Of a stretch of 21,915 nt of DNA, positions 1 to 7,636 are shown piece after piece. The first letter of the stretch is position 1. Every line of letters starts with the position of its first letter. Origin of the DNA: Chloroflexota bacterium (GTDB lineage Bacteria; Chloroflexota; UBA6077); contig JAJZRD010000037.1 of assembly GCA_021845945.1 (NCBI GenBank), positions 1 to 21,915 on the forward strand, read 5' to 3'. Made by a program: the position numbers and the translations under genes. The notes beneath the pieces were generated by a model. The model was not told where the DNA came from, ran no database searches, and worked only from the letters and a program-made list of their open reading frames with translations.

Positions 1-224
1 CCGAACGCGATCTTTCCAACCCTAGAAAGGAGAACCTTACCCGGCGGTTGTGGGGACTGGCATTGGTACCTGGAACGGTCCTGGCACCACCTCCTTCGTG
101 ATGGTCGATTGGCTCCACAAGGGAGCACGTAGTACTTATCTTGTAGTAACGGCTTCAGCCGGGCGCGCCTGGGTCGTCGGCTGGAGCATCCGCTCCTCGA
201 CGTGGAGACCACCGCGGCGACGTG
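1..224. other. Left edge, no supported gene
   Basis: One forward frame is open from the window edge to a TAG at 130-132 (43 codons). It uses several codons that are rare in neighbouring genes (TTA, AGA, CTA) and I recognise no family, so it may be a gene tail or chance. The reverse strand downstream of the MoaD-like gene has only short frames with stops. No promoter, RNA or repeat was recognised here. Confidence 0.3.
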
Positions 225-590
225 CTAGGTCCCGGGCGAATGATGGAGGGCTCCTCCATCCCTCCGTTCCATCGCCTCTCGCAGCTTCGGACTCAGGCTG
301 GCTCCGTGGCGGTACTGGAAGGGCCACATGCTCCGGCGGTGGAAGAGCCCCACTCGATCGCCCTGCCGTAGCTCCCAGTCAAGGTCGGCGGCGAGGCCGG
401 GCATGTCGGTCAACTGGGCGTTGATGAAGGTGATCCCCTTCTCCTCCAGTGGCATCCCCAGCCGGCCCAGGAGGTCGGCCATTCTCGATCCCTCGGGGAG
501 CTGGAGGAGAAGATGCGCGTGGCTGCCCTGGCTCTGGTCCCCCGCGTAGCAGGCCAGGGGGCCGTACAGCCATACCTCGACGGTGATCAT
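225..590 (-). CDS. MoaD/ThiS-like ubiquitin-fold protein
   Basis: A 121-residue protein. Residues 1 to about 85 read as a beta-grasp (MoaD/ThiS) fold: an opening strand MITVEVWLYGPLA, a helix with ADLLGRLGMP, the GITFINAQL segment, and a closing strand QGDRVGLFHR. Members of this family normally carry sulfur for molybdopterin or thiamine synthesis on a C-terminal Gly-Gly. Here the fold does not end in GG; it continues about 35 residues through SMWPFQYRHGASLSP. A sulfur-carrier role is therefore not supported, and a MoaD-like protein of other function is as likely. I chose the ATG at 588-590 because GGAGG lies about 6 nt upstream; the longer frame to 629 has no such site. A good promoter lies at 763-790. 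Fold assignment is moderately sure; function is unknown. Confidence 0.7.
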   Translation of the reverse strand: MITVEVWLYGPLACYAGDQSQGSHAHLLLQLPEGSRMADLLGRLGMPLEEKGITFINAQLTDMPGLAADLDWELRQGDRVGLFHRRSMWPFQYRHGASLSPKLREAMERRDGGALHHSPGT

Positions 591-737
591 TTCACCCTCC
601 GCCCTGGTTCCCCGCCGGCAAGGGGGCATCAGACCTTGGCAGTCCTCGCGTCAATCGGCTCAGGGTGTCGCGCCCCAGATACTGAGGCTCAGCCTCTTGC
701 ACGCTCCACCGTCCTGGGGGAGATGCAGCTGCAGATC

Positions 738-755
738 GCAGGCGACTCCGCCTGC
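738..755 (-). promoter_or_regulatory. Leader hairpin at predicted 5' end of MoaD-like mRNA
   Basis: Perfect 7-bp stem GCAGGCG/CGCCTGC with a 4-nt loop. It starts a few bases after the -10 box at 763-768, so it would sit at the very 5' end of the transcript, where stems commonly protect mRNA. No T-run follows on either strand, so it is not a typical terminator. Confidence 0.35.
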
Positions 756-762
756 AAATAGT

Positions 763-790
763 AGTATACGAGGCTAGAGCGGGAAGTCAA
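763..790 (-). promoter_or_regulatory. Putative sigma70-type promoter for the MoaD-like gene
   Basis: On the reverse strand TTGACT (785-790) and TATACT (763-768) are separated by 16 bp, each 5 of 6 to consensus. It points at the gene beginning at 590, giving a leader of about 165 nt. Confidence 0.55.
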
Positions 791-884
791 TGTCGAAAAG
801 AGCAGGCGATGGAAGTCGCCAATACGCCTGTGCTCGACCGAGCGGGTAAGCCGCGTCTGCGCTATAATCGCCCCCGGGCAATCG

Positions 885-911
885 TTGACATAGCTCTGGC
901 CCTCGTATAAT
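885..911 (+). promoter_or_regulatory. Putative sigma70-type promoter for gmd
   Basis: Perfect -35 TTGACA (885-890) and perfect -10 TATAAT (906-911), but with a short 15-bp spacer. It points at gmd and predicts a leader of about 160 nt containing two GC-rich hairpins. A second TATAAT at 863-868 has no matching -35. Confidence 0.55.
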
Positions 912-1076
912 GTACCGGGCCGTCTGTGCAGTGTCCTCACTAGCTCCAACGTCACCTGGGTTCAGCCCGCGTGCGGGCACCTTCTTCCGACCGCAAACGG
1001 CCGGGTCAACAGCCCGACAGTCAACCCGGCCCTCTTGGGGCCGAGACGCGAAGCGCCAACATGTAAGGAGGGCCAT

Positions 1077-2072
1077 TTGAAGACCGCCCTGATAACCGGA
1101 ATCACGGGGCAGGATGGGACCTATCTGGCGGAGTACCTGCTCCAGCAAGGCTACAACGTCTACGGCCTCATTCGGGGCCAGAACAACCCCAAACGTGAGA
1201 TGCTCGAGCAGATCGCTCCCGACATGGAGCTGGTTCTGGGCGACGTGCTGGACCAGGCTTCCCTGGTCAGGTCGCTCGAGTACACCAAGCCGGACGAGGT
1301 TTACAACCTGGCCGCCATCTCCTTCGTGCCCCTCTCCTGGAACCAGGGGGAGCTGACCGGCGAGATCACCGGGCTGGGCGTTCTCCGGATGTTGGAGGCT
1401 ATCCGCATCGTGGGCGGCAGCGGAAAGCGGAACGGCAGCCGAAACAACCCGCTTCGCTTCTACCAGGCCAGCTCCAGCGAGATGTTCGGCAAGGTGCGGG
1501 AGATGCCGCAGAACGAGAAGACGCCCTTCTACCCCAGGAGCCCCTACGGCGTCTCCAAGGTGTACGGCCACTACATCACCGTCAACTATCGAGAGAGCTA
1601 CGACCTCTTCGCCTGCAGCGGGATCCTCTTCAACCACGAGTCGCCCCGGCGGGGCATGGAGTTCGTGACGCGCAAGATCTCCCATGGGGTCGCCAGGATC
1701 AAGCAGGGCAAGCAGCAGGAGCTGCTGCTGGGCAACCTGGACTCCAAGCGGGACTGGGGCTACGCCGCCGACTACGTGCGGGCGATGCACATGATGCTCC
1801 AGCAGTCCGACCCGGACGACTACGTAGTCGGGACCGGCGAGTACCACAGCGTCGCGGAGTTCTGTGAGATCGCCTTCGCCCACGTGGGGCTGGATTGGCG
1901 GAAGCACGTCCGCACCGACCCCCGCTTCATCCGGCCTGCGGAGGTGGACCACCTGCTGGCCGATCCCGCCAAGGCCCGCACAGAGCTGGGCTGGAAGCCG
2001 TCGGTCACCTTCGAGGAGCTGGTGAAGATGATGGTCGACTCCGACCTGGCACTGGAGTCGGCGAAGGGATGA
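1077..2072 (+). CDS. gmd: GDP-mannose 4,6-dehydratase
   Basis: A 331-residue short-chain dehydrogenase/reductase of the extended type. It should convert GDP-D-mannose to GDP-4-keto-6-deoxy-D-mannose in the cytoplasm, the first step to GDP-fucose, GDP-rhamnose or related sugars for surface glycans. The NAD(P)-binding GITGQDG is at residues 8-14, and NLAA at about 77-80. The catalytic set is visible as SSSEMFG (132-138) and the SPYGVSK Tyr157/Lys161 pair. NHESPRRG (187-193) is a Gmd signature. The start is TTG at 1077-1079, chosen because AAGGAGG lies 5 nt upstream and the protein then begins MKTALITG, as the family does; the in-frame TTG at 1035 has no ribosome site. Length is normal. No partner epimerase or reductase is in the window, so the final sugar cannot be named. 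Confidence 0.92.
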   Translation: MKTALITGITGQDGTYLAEYLLQQGYNVYGLIRGQNNPKREMLEQIAPDMELVLGDVLDQASLVRSLEYTKPDEVYNLAAISFVPLSWNQGELTGEITGLGVLRMLEAIRIVGGSGKRNGSRNNPLRFYQASSSEMFGKVREMPQNEKTPFYPRSPYGVSKVYGHYITVNYRESYDLFACSGILFNHESPRRGMEFVTRKISHGVARIKQGKQQELLLGNLDSKRDWGYAADYVRAMHMMLQQSDPDDYVVGTGEYHSVAEFCEIAFAHVGLDWRKHVRTDPRFIRPAEVDHLLADPAKARTELGWKPSVTFEELVKMMVDSDLALESAKG

Positions 2073-2073
2073 C

Positions 2074-2091
2074 GCAGGAGCCGGCTCCTGC
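2074..2091 (+). terminator. Palindrome just after gmd, possible terminator
   Basis: A perfect 18-bp palindrome with 9-bp arms (GCAGGAGCC/GGCTCCTGC) begins one base after the gmd stop codon. There is no T-run after it, so it could be a rho-dependent end or an mRNA 3' protective stem rather than an intrinsic terminator. Confidence 0.35.
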
Positions 2092-2112
2092 CGGCGATCC
2101 CCTTGGGCAAAC

Positions 2113-2189
2113 GTAGGGAGGGGCCCTGTGCCCCTCTGCCCGGCGGGCGATCACAGGGTCGGCGGCGGGGCAGAGCGCCCTGCCCTACG
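2113..2189 (-). repeat. Twin-hairpin dispersed repeat, copy A (inverted)
   Basis: Read on the reverse strand this copy aligns along its length with the copies at 11999-12074 and 15424-15499. It opens with GTAGGGCAGGGC and closes with CCCTAC. It has two stems with 5-nt loops: GGCAGGGC-GCTCT-GCCCCGCC (7 of 8 pairs) and GAGGGGC-ACAGG-GCCCCTC. It ends directly at the 5' edge of a truncated metallo-hydrolase gene, which may mark a rearrangement point. Confidence 0.75.
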
Positions 2190-2863
2190 CCATTGCTGTT
2201 GGGGCGGGAGGTTTCGGCTCCCACGGCCACCAGGATCACACCGGCGGCCTCAAGGAGGTGCTGGCACAGACGGGTGAGGTGAAGGTGTATGCCCACACCG
2301 ACGTCTGGAAGCCCCGCTACGTGGTGCGCAAGGGGGAGAAGGCCCGGTACGCCGGACTGACGTTCGTGAGGGAGCAGTTGGAGTCGATGGGGGCCACATT
2401 CCAGCTGTCCGACGGCCCGGCCCACATCACTCGAGAGATGATGACCACCGGCCCGGTGCCGAGGGTTACCCCCTTCGAGAGGCTGGATGCGGAGCTGGTG
2501 GTGAAGATGCCCCACGGCTGGCAGCAGGACCAGATCCCGGACGACCAGGCGCTGGTGGTGAAGACCCCCAGGGGGCTGGTGGTGCTGCTGGGCTGCGCCC
2601 ACAGCGGGATCGTGAACACCCTGCTCCACGCTCAGCAGGTGGCCGGGCAGAATAGGATCTTCGCCGTGCTGGGCGGAACCCACCTGGGCTTCTCTACGGA
2701 GGAGCAGCTGGAGGAGACGGTGGCCGCCCTCCGGCAGTTCGACATCCAGAAGCTGGGGGTCTCCCACTGCACCGGTCTCGCGGCCGCGGGCCGGCTCGCC
2801 CGGGAGTTCGGCGAGCGCTTCTTCTTCAACAACGTCGCCACCGTCACCGAATGGGAGCTCTAG
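2190..2863 (+). pseudogene. 5'-truncated metallo-beta-lactamase-fold hydrolase
   Basis: The readable frame gives about 220 residues of an MBL-fold hydrolase of the type annotated as 7,8-dihydropterin-6-yl-methyl-aminobenzene-phosphate synthase. Visible motifs: HGHQDHTGGL (metal ligands, codons at 2222-2251), GLVVLLGCAHSGIVN and SHCTG, so the ligand residues remain. The N-terminal strands that normally precede HxHxDH, about 70 residues, are missing. In their place, 10 codons upstream, is the edge of repeat copy A, and the frame closes at a TAG inside the repeat (2114-2116). No usable start with a ribosome site precedes the HGHQDH motif; the GTG at 2258 lies after it and would give a protein without its first metal site. 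It is most likely a broken gene. The 3' end converges on uvrC with a 3-bp gap. Confidence 0.75.
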
Positions 2864-2866
2864 AGC

Positions 2867-4816
2867 CTACAGATGCTCCTTGATCTTCTCGGCGACCTGG
2901 CGGTTCATCCCCGGCACCCCCAGCAGCTCCTCGAGGCTCGCCTCCCGGATCGCCTTCACGCTCCCGAAATGCTTGATCAGCGCCTGCTTCCTTCGGGGAC
3001 CGATGCCCGGCACCTCGTCCAGGGCGGAGCCGAAGCCGCGCTTGCTGCGCACCTTCCGGTGGTAGGTGACGGCGAAGCGGTGGGCCTCGTCCCGGATCCG
3101 CTGCACCAGGTAGAGGGCCTGGGAGCTCCTGGGCAGCATCAGCCCCTGGGAGATGCCTGGCTGGAAGATCTCCTCGTTCTCCTTAGCCAGGCCGACCACG
3201 GGTAGATTGGCCAGCCCCAGGTCGTCCATCACCTCCAGGGCGGCGTTCAGCTGCCCCTTCCCGCCGTCCACGATCACCAGGTCGGGCAGGGTGGCCCAGC
3301 CGGCGTCTTCCGTGTTCTGCGTTGTGGGTTCTGAGTACTGAGTGCTGGGTGCTGGGTGCTGGGTTGTGGACTCCTCACCCCTCCCCCGGCCCCTCCCCGC
3401 TGCGGGGAGGGGTTCTCTCACACTCTCCCCGTCTCCGACGCTGATAGCTCGCTTGAAGCGGCGCCTCAAGACCTCCTGCATCATGGCGAAGTCGTTGGCG
3501 CCCTCCACCGTCTTGATCTTGAATCGGCGATAGTCGGAGCTCTTGGCCTGCCCCCCGTCGAACACCACCATGCTGCCGACGGCCGAGGTGCCCTGAATGT
3601 TGGAGATGTCGTAGCACTCGATCCGGTGGGGCGTCGAGGGCAGCTGGAGCGCCTCCCGCAGCTCCACCAGGGCTCCCGTGGTGCGCTGAGTGTCGTTGAG
3701 CCAGCGCAGCTTCAGCATCTCCAGCTGCTGGGTCGCGTTCTCCGTGGCCAGCTTGACCATCTGCTGCTTCTGGCCCCTCTTCGGCGCCACCAGCCGGACC
3801 CTGCTGCCCCGCCGCTCGCTCAGCCACGCCTCCAGCATCTCCGCGTCGTCGATCTCCTCCTGGAGCAGGATCTGAGGCGGCACGTAGGCCGCCGAGTCGT
3901 AGAACTGCTGGAGGAAGGAGGCCAGCACCGGAGCCGTCGTCTCCTCCTCGGTGCCCTCCAGGGCGAAGTGCTCGCTGCCCACCAGCTTGCCGCTGCGGAT
4001 GAAGAAGAGTTGGGCGCAGGCGACGCCGTTACCGCAGGCCAGGCCCACCACGTCCCGGTCGCTGGGGTCCTCCTCCGAGGTGATCTTCTGCCGCTCCACG
4101 ATCTTCTCCAGGGAGCGGATCCGGTCCCGCAGCCGGCCGGCGTGCTCGAATCGCAGCTCCTCGGCGGCCCGCTCCATCTCCCGGCGCAGCTCCTCGATGA
4201 TCCTCTCCTGCTTCCCCTCCAGGAACAGCACCACCTGCTGGATCGCCTGCAGGTACTCATCGTGGTCGGCCACCCCGATGCAGGGCGCCGTGCAGCGGTG
4301 GATGTGGTAGGCCAGGCACGCCCGGGGGTCCTTGCCGGTGATGGTCCGGTGGCAGCCGCGGAAGGGGAACAGCCGGTTCAGGGTGTCCAGGGTCTGCCGG
4401 ACCGACTTGGCATCGGTGAAGGGGCCGAAGTAGCGAGCGCCGTCCGTGAATAGGCCTCGGGTGAAGTAGACCCGGGGCCATTCCTCCTGGACGGTGACCT
4501 TGATGAAGGGGTAGCTCTTGTCGTCGCGCAGCCGCACGTTGTAGCGGGGCCGCTGCTCCTTGATCAGGTTGCACTCCAGGATCAAGGCCTCCACCGGCGT
4601 GGAGGTGACGGTCACGTCCAGCTCCACCGCCTTCTCCACCATGCGGCGGGTCTTGGCGGAGAGCAGCTCCGGGCTCTGCATGTAGGAACGGACCCGGTTC
4701 CGCAGGGACTGGGCCTTTCCCACGTAGATCACCCTGCCCGACGCGTCGCGGAAGCAGTAGACGCCCGGCTTGTCGGGAAGGGCTTCGACCTTCTGTTCCA
4801 GTTCAGGGCTCGCCAT
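2867..4816 (-). CDS. uvrC: Excinuclease ABC subunit C
   Basis: UvrC makes both incisions around a DNA lesion marked by UvrA/UvrB. The 649 residues show the full order: GIY-YIG nuclease at about 14-95 (KPGVYCF, VIYVGKAQSLRNRV, PVEALILE), a UVR/UvrB-binding helix pair near 200-240 (EELRREMERAAEELRFEHAGRLRDRIRSLEK), the RNase H-like second nuclease (ECYDISNIQGTSAVGSMVVF, VIVDGGKGQLNAA, RDEAHRFAVTYHRK), and C-terminal tandem helix-hairpin-helix (DEVPGIGPRRKQALIKHFG, GVPGMNRQVAEKI). The ATG at 4814-4816 fits the family start; an upstream TTG at 4828 is possible. The protein is some 40 residues longer than usual because of a low-complexity linker encoded at about 3306-3445. All catalytic regions look intact. 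Confidence 0.95.
   Translation of the reverse strand: MASPELEQKVEALPDKPGVYCFRDASGRVIYVGKAQSLRNRVRSYMQSPELLSAKTRRMVEKAVELDVTVTSTPVEALILECNLIKEQRPRYNVRLRDDKSYPFIKVTVQEEWPRVYFTRGLFTDGARYFGPFTDAKSVRQTLDTLNRLFPFRGCHRTITGKDPRACLAYHIHRCTAPCIGVADHDEYLQAIQQVVLFLEGKQERIIEELRREMERAAEELRFEHAGRLRDRIRSLEKIVERQKITSEEDPSDRDVVGLACGNGVACAQLFFIRSGKLVGSEHFALEGTEEETTAPVLASFLQQFYDSAAYVPPQILLQEEIDDAEMLEAWLSERRGSRVRLVAPKRGQKQQMVKLATENATQQLEMLKLRWLNDTQRTTGALVELREALQLPSTPHRIECYDISNIQGTSAVGSMVVFDGGQAKSSDYRRFKIKTVEGANDFAMMQEVLRRRFKRAISVGDGESVREPLPAAGRGRGRGEESTTQHPAPSTQYSEPTTQNTEDAGWATLPDLVIVDGGKGQLNAALEVMDDLGLANLPVVGLAKENEEIFQPGISQGLMLPRSSQALYLVQRIRDEAHRFAVTYHRKVRSKRGFGSALDEVPGIGPRRKQALIKHFGSVKAIREASLEELLGVPGMNRQVAEKIKEHL
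3306..3445. repeat. Repeat DNA inserted in frame inside uvrC
   Basis: This stretch does not look like uvrC. One part is a run of related heptamers (GTGCTGG three times around 3342-3362, with TTCTGAGTACTGA beside it). The other is a C-rich palindrome with 11-nt complementary arms at 3390-3400 and 3402-3412. On the coding strand it gives a Pro/Thr/Gln/Ser and Gly/Arg-rich linker (about 45 residues) between RRRFKRAIS and LPDLVIVDGG, a position that varies in length among UvrC proteins. The insertion is in frame and brings no stop. Confidence 0.7.
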
Positions 4817-5030
4817 GCAGGCCCCCAAGCGGTTTGAAGCTTCTGCTTGCCATCAGTAGATTCTAATACATTGCACTCTCCAATGGGAGGGCGAGTGTTC
4901 CCCCGAAGCCGCTCTTCTCACACTTTTTACCCACATATAACACCCTTCTAACAACTGGATGGGATAATAGGCACGGTGGATGCAAAACTACTTGGATGGA
5001 AGGCAATTATCCATCAAAGGAGAAGGGAAG

Positions 5031-6194
5031 ATGGCAAACAGGTTGGGACGTGTCCTTGCGACCGTCCTTCTATCCTCGATGATTTGGTTTGGCGCTCAGT
5101 CCTTTGGCTTGCTCTCTGGGCCCACGGCTCAGTTCGGGATGCGAACGGTCTCCGTTGCCGCACCGGCTCAGGCCCAGGCGGCCCCGGCTCCGGCGCCGGC
5201 CCTCCAGACGGCGGGGGATTTCTCCTCGGCGGTTCGTAGGGTGGCCGAGCAGGTGAAACCCGCCGTGGTGCAGATCACCTCCCAGCAGCAGCCCATCGGC
5301 GCTTTGGATCAGGCTGTGCCCCAAACGGGGGTGGGTTCCGGTGTGATCTACGATCCCGCCGGATACATCCTGACCAACAACCACGTGGTGGCGGGGGCGG
5401 ACTCCTTGACAGTGGCCCTGCCCGACGGTCGCTCCTTCGACGGCAAGCTGGTGGGGGGCGATCCCCAGACCGACCTGGCGGTGGTGCAGATCCAGGGGAG
5501 CAGCCTGCCGGTGGCCCAGCTGGGGGACTCGGGCCAGCTGGCGGTGGGCGACTGGGTGGTGGCCATCGGGAACGCACTGGCGCTGCCTGGGGGCCCCACG
5601 GTGACGGCGGGAGTGGTGAGCGCCCTGGGGCGGTCGGTGCAGGAGCCCGGGGACCAGCAGACCGGCTCTGCCGGCCCCTTTCTCTACGACCTGATCCAGA
5701 CCGACGCTTCCATCAACCCCGGCAACAGCGGGGGAGCTTTGGTGAACCTGAGCGGCCAGGTGGTGGGGATCAACACCCTGGTGGCGGGGATAGCCGAGCC
5801 CGGGGTGCAGGCCCAGGGGATCGGCTTCGCCATAGCGATGAACAGCGCCAAGCCGATCGCCCAGCAGTTGGTGTCGACGGGCAAGGCGGTTCACCCCTTC
5901 CTGGGGATCAGCTACACGGCCCTGACCCCCTCCATCGCCCGGCAGTTGGGGGTCCAGGACGGCCAGGGGATCGTCGTAGCCCAGGTGGTGCCTGGGTCGC
6001 CGGCGGATCAGGCGGGGCTGAAGAGGCTGGACATCGTCGACCAGGTGGACAACCAGAAGATCACCGACGAATCCACCCTGGGTCGGGTGCTGAACGGCCA
6101 CAAGCCGGGGGACAGGTTGGCGCTGCAGGTGCGGCGAAACGGGCAAACCCTGCAGCTGCAGGCAACTCTGGGGGAGAGGCCGCAAGGCCAGTAA
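5031..6194 (+). CDS. HtrA/DegP-type trypsin-like serine protease with PDZ domain
   Basis: A 387-residue envelope protease for damaged exported proteins. Residues 1-30 form an N-terminal signal or anchor segment, followed by an Ala/Pro/Gln-rich linker (about 43-60). The trypsin-like domain covers about 62-285 with the triad His118 (LTNNHVV), Asp148 (TDLAVVQ) and Ser233 (GNSGGALV). One PDZ domain follows (about 288-383, FLGISY to LQATLGE) and would gate or bind substrates. The ATG at 5031 is preceded by AAAGGAG with 8-nt spacing; the earlier ATG at 4980 has no ribosome site and would add residues before the signal segment. It ends at a strong terminator facing the S41 peptidase. Gene numbering within the Deg family (htrA, degP, degS) cannot be decided from the sequence. 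Confidence 0.93.
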   Translation: MANRLGRVLATVLLSSMIWFGAQSFGLLSGPTAQFGMRTVSVAAPAQAQAAPAPAPALQTAGDFSSAVRRVAEQVKPAVVQITSQQQPIGALDQAVPQTGVGSGVIYDPAGYILTNNHVVAGADSLTVALPDGRSFDGKLVGGDPQTDLAVVQIQGSSLPVAQLGDSGQLAVGDWVVAIGNALALPGGPTVTAGVVSALGRSVQEPGDQQTGSAGPFLYDLIQTDASINPGNSGGALVNLSGQVVGINTLVAGIAEPGVQAQGIGFAIAMNSAKPIAQQLVSTGKAVHPFLGISYTALTPSIARQLGVQDGQGIVVAQVVPGSPADQAGLKRLDIVDQVDNQKITDESTLGRVLNGHKPGDRLALQVRRNGQTLQLQATLGERPQGQ

Positions 6195-6218
6195 GAGGGA
6201 GTGACCTAACCCCCCCAA

Positions 6219-6246
6219 CCCCCCTTCCCCCACCGGGGAAGGGGGG
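6219..6246. terminator. Bidirectional intrinsic-type terminator
   Basis: A perfect 12-bp stem (CCCCCCTTCCCC, CACC loop, GGGGAAGGGGGG) lies between the converging HtrA-type and S41 peptidase genes. It is followed rightward by CTTTCCTT. The tail is only partly T-rich, but the stem is very stable and the location is ideal for ending both transcripts. Confidence 0.7.
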
Positions 6247-6257
6247 CTTTCCTTGTC

Positions 6258-7502
6258 CTACGGCTTCTGGCCCAGCAGCTCCAGGGCCTTCAGCACCTGG
6301 GCGTCGGTAGCCGACCGGATCTGGTCGGGGGTCAGCTCCGCCTCGCTCTTGGGGGTGAGCGCCGTGGCACCGGCGGCCAGGGACACCGCGACGTCCGGCT
6401 CGATGCCATGCTTCCAGATCTGACGTCCGCTGGGGGTCAGCCACTCGCTGGTCCCCAGCAGTAGGGCGGAGCCGTCGGAGAGCGAGAAGGAGGAGAGCAC
6501 GGTGCCGGTACCGAAGGTGGTCTCCCCCACCAGCTTGGCCCGCTGGTTGTCCTGGATGGCACCGGCGAAGATCTCGGCCGCGCTGGCCGTCCCACGGTTG
6601 ATCAGCACCACCATGGGCAGATCCGTGGCCTGGCCGCCCGGCTGGACTGCCTCGGCCTTCTGGTTCCCCTGGGCATCCTGCTCTACCAGGACGTTGCCCT
6701 TGGCCAGGAACTGGCTGGTGACGGAAATGCACTGATCCAGCAGCCCGCCGGTGTTGCTGCGAACGTCCACCACCATCGCCTGGGCGCCCGCCGAGCGGAG
6801 CTCCTTGAGGGCGGCCTGCAGGTCCCGGTTGGTGTTGGCCGAGAACTGGCTGATCCGGAGGTGAGCCACCTTCGTTCCGGGGATCATGGCCCAGCTCACG
6901 GGGTGCATCTCGATCTTGGCCCGGACGATGGTGACATCCGTCGTCGACATCCCGCTCGGGTGGATCACCGTCAGGGTCACCTTGCTACCTTCGGGGCCCC
7001 GGACGATCCGCACCACCTGGTCCAGCGACATGCCCGCCACCTGCTGGCCGTCCACGGCCAGCAGGGCGTCGCCGGCCTGGATACCTGCCTTCTGGGCCGG
7101 TGATCCGTCCAGCGGCGCGACGATGATCAGGATGCCGTCCTTCTGGCCCAGCTCCGCCCCGATGCCCTGGAACTGCCCGGATATGTCGCTCCTCTGCATG
7201 TTGGCTTCGTCGGGTGTCAGGAACCGGGTGTGGCCGGTGTCCCCCAGGGAGGAGAGCATCCCCTCGATGGCCCCGTAGGTCATGCTGTGAGGGTCCACCG
7301 CTTTGCGATCGACGAAGTGCTTTCCTACCAGATCCCACGCCTGCCAGAAGACGCTGAACTGGCCTGCCATCTCGGGAGGCTCGATGCGGACGGCGCCGGG
7401 GAGAAGGCCGTTCCTCTCGGCCGTGACGCCGGCGGTGAAGGAGCTACCGGAGATGATGGCCAGAACTACGAGAGCTAGAAAGAGCTGGCGCCAGCGGCCC
7501 AT
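6258..7502 (-). CDS. S41 family (CtpA-like) peptidase, atypical catalytic dyad
   Basis: A 414-residue C-terminal processing protease-like protein. It has an N-terminal membrane or signal segment (residues 7-25), a PDZ domain about 108-195 (GIGAELGQKDG to VIHPSG), and the S41 core about 205-372. VVDVRSNTGGLLDQ (244-257) and NRGTASAAEIFAGA (302-315) place the nucleophile at Ser307. In characterised CtpA/Prc proteins the general-base lysine lies 25 residues later in an FGKG motif; here that motif is FGTGTV, with Thr332 at the exact position. The dyad is therefore altered: the protein may be inactive, or use another base. The ATG at 7500-7502 has AGGAGG 5 nt upstream; the GTG two codons earlier overlaps that site. 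A promoter candidate is at 7528-7555. It converges on the HtrA-type gene across the terminator. Confidence 0.9.
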   Translation of the reverse strand: MGRWRQLFLALVVLAIISGSSFTAGVTAERNGLLPGAVRIEPPEMAGQFSVFWQAWDLVGKHFVDRKAVDPHSMTYGAIEGMLSSLGDTGHTRFLTPDEANMQRSDISGQFQGIGAELGQKDGILIIVAPLDGSPAQKAGIQAGDALLAVDGQQVAGMSLDQVVRIVRGPEGSKVTLTVIHPSGMSTTDVTIVRAKIEMHPVSWAMIPGTKVAHLRISQFSANTNRDLQAALKELRSAGAQAMVVDVRSNTGGLLDQCISVTSQFLAKGNVLVEQDAQGNQKAEAVQPGGQATDLPMVVLINRGTASAAEIFAGAIQDNQRAKLVGETTFGTGTVLSSFSLSDGSALLLGTSEWLTPSGRQIWKHGIEPDVAVSLAAGATALTPKSEAELTPDQIRSATDAQVLKALELLGQKP

Positions 7503-7527
7503 AGGCACCTCCTACTGAAGTGCAACG

Positions 7528-7555
7528 AGTATAACCGAAGTGAGAGCAGACGCAA
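7528..7555 (-). promoter_or_regulatory. Putative promoter of the S41 peptidase gene
   Basis: On the reverse strand TTGCGT (7550-7555), a 16-bp spacer, then TATACT (7528-7533). This predicts a short leader ending at the AGGAGG ribosome site at 7508-7513. The -35 is weak (3 to 4 of 6). Confidence 0.45.
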
Positions 7556-7636
7556 AATGCGGGGGATCTGGGGGGTGACCATCCGGCCTTCGGGGATGCG
7601 TGGTGGGGTGGTATCCCGCGGTCGCCGGCCGCTCGT

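Larger units (their letters stand above)
591..1076. other. Divergent intergenic region between the MoaD-like gene and gmd
   Basis: It holds two outward-facing sigma70-type promoters (763-790 leftward, 885-911 rightward) and long leaders of about 160 nt on each side. Hairpins seen: 738-755 (7-bp stem) at the predicted 5' end of the leftward transcript; in the rightward leader 965-978 (GCCCGC-GT-GCGGGC) and 999-1006 paired with 1024-1031 (GGCCGGGT/ACCCGGCC). No known riboswitch was recognised. Frames crossing the region are not supported by start sites. Confidence 0.5.

Noticed and set aside
774..1952. 392-codon reverse frame opposite gmd
   Set aside because: It is the antisense shadow of gmd, with no ribosome site and a low-complexity Leu/Val/Gly composition.
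3356..4453. 365-codon forward frame opposite uvrC
   Set aside because: Antisense shadow of a high-GC gene; UvrC on the other strand has complete domain evidence.
4817..5030. Promoter for the HtrA-type gene
   Set aside because: TATAAC at 4936-4941 and GATAAT at 4963-4968 lack a convincing -35 at proper spacing, so no promoter was listed.
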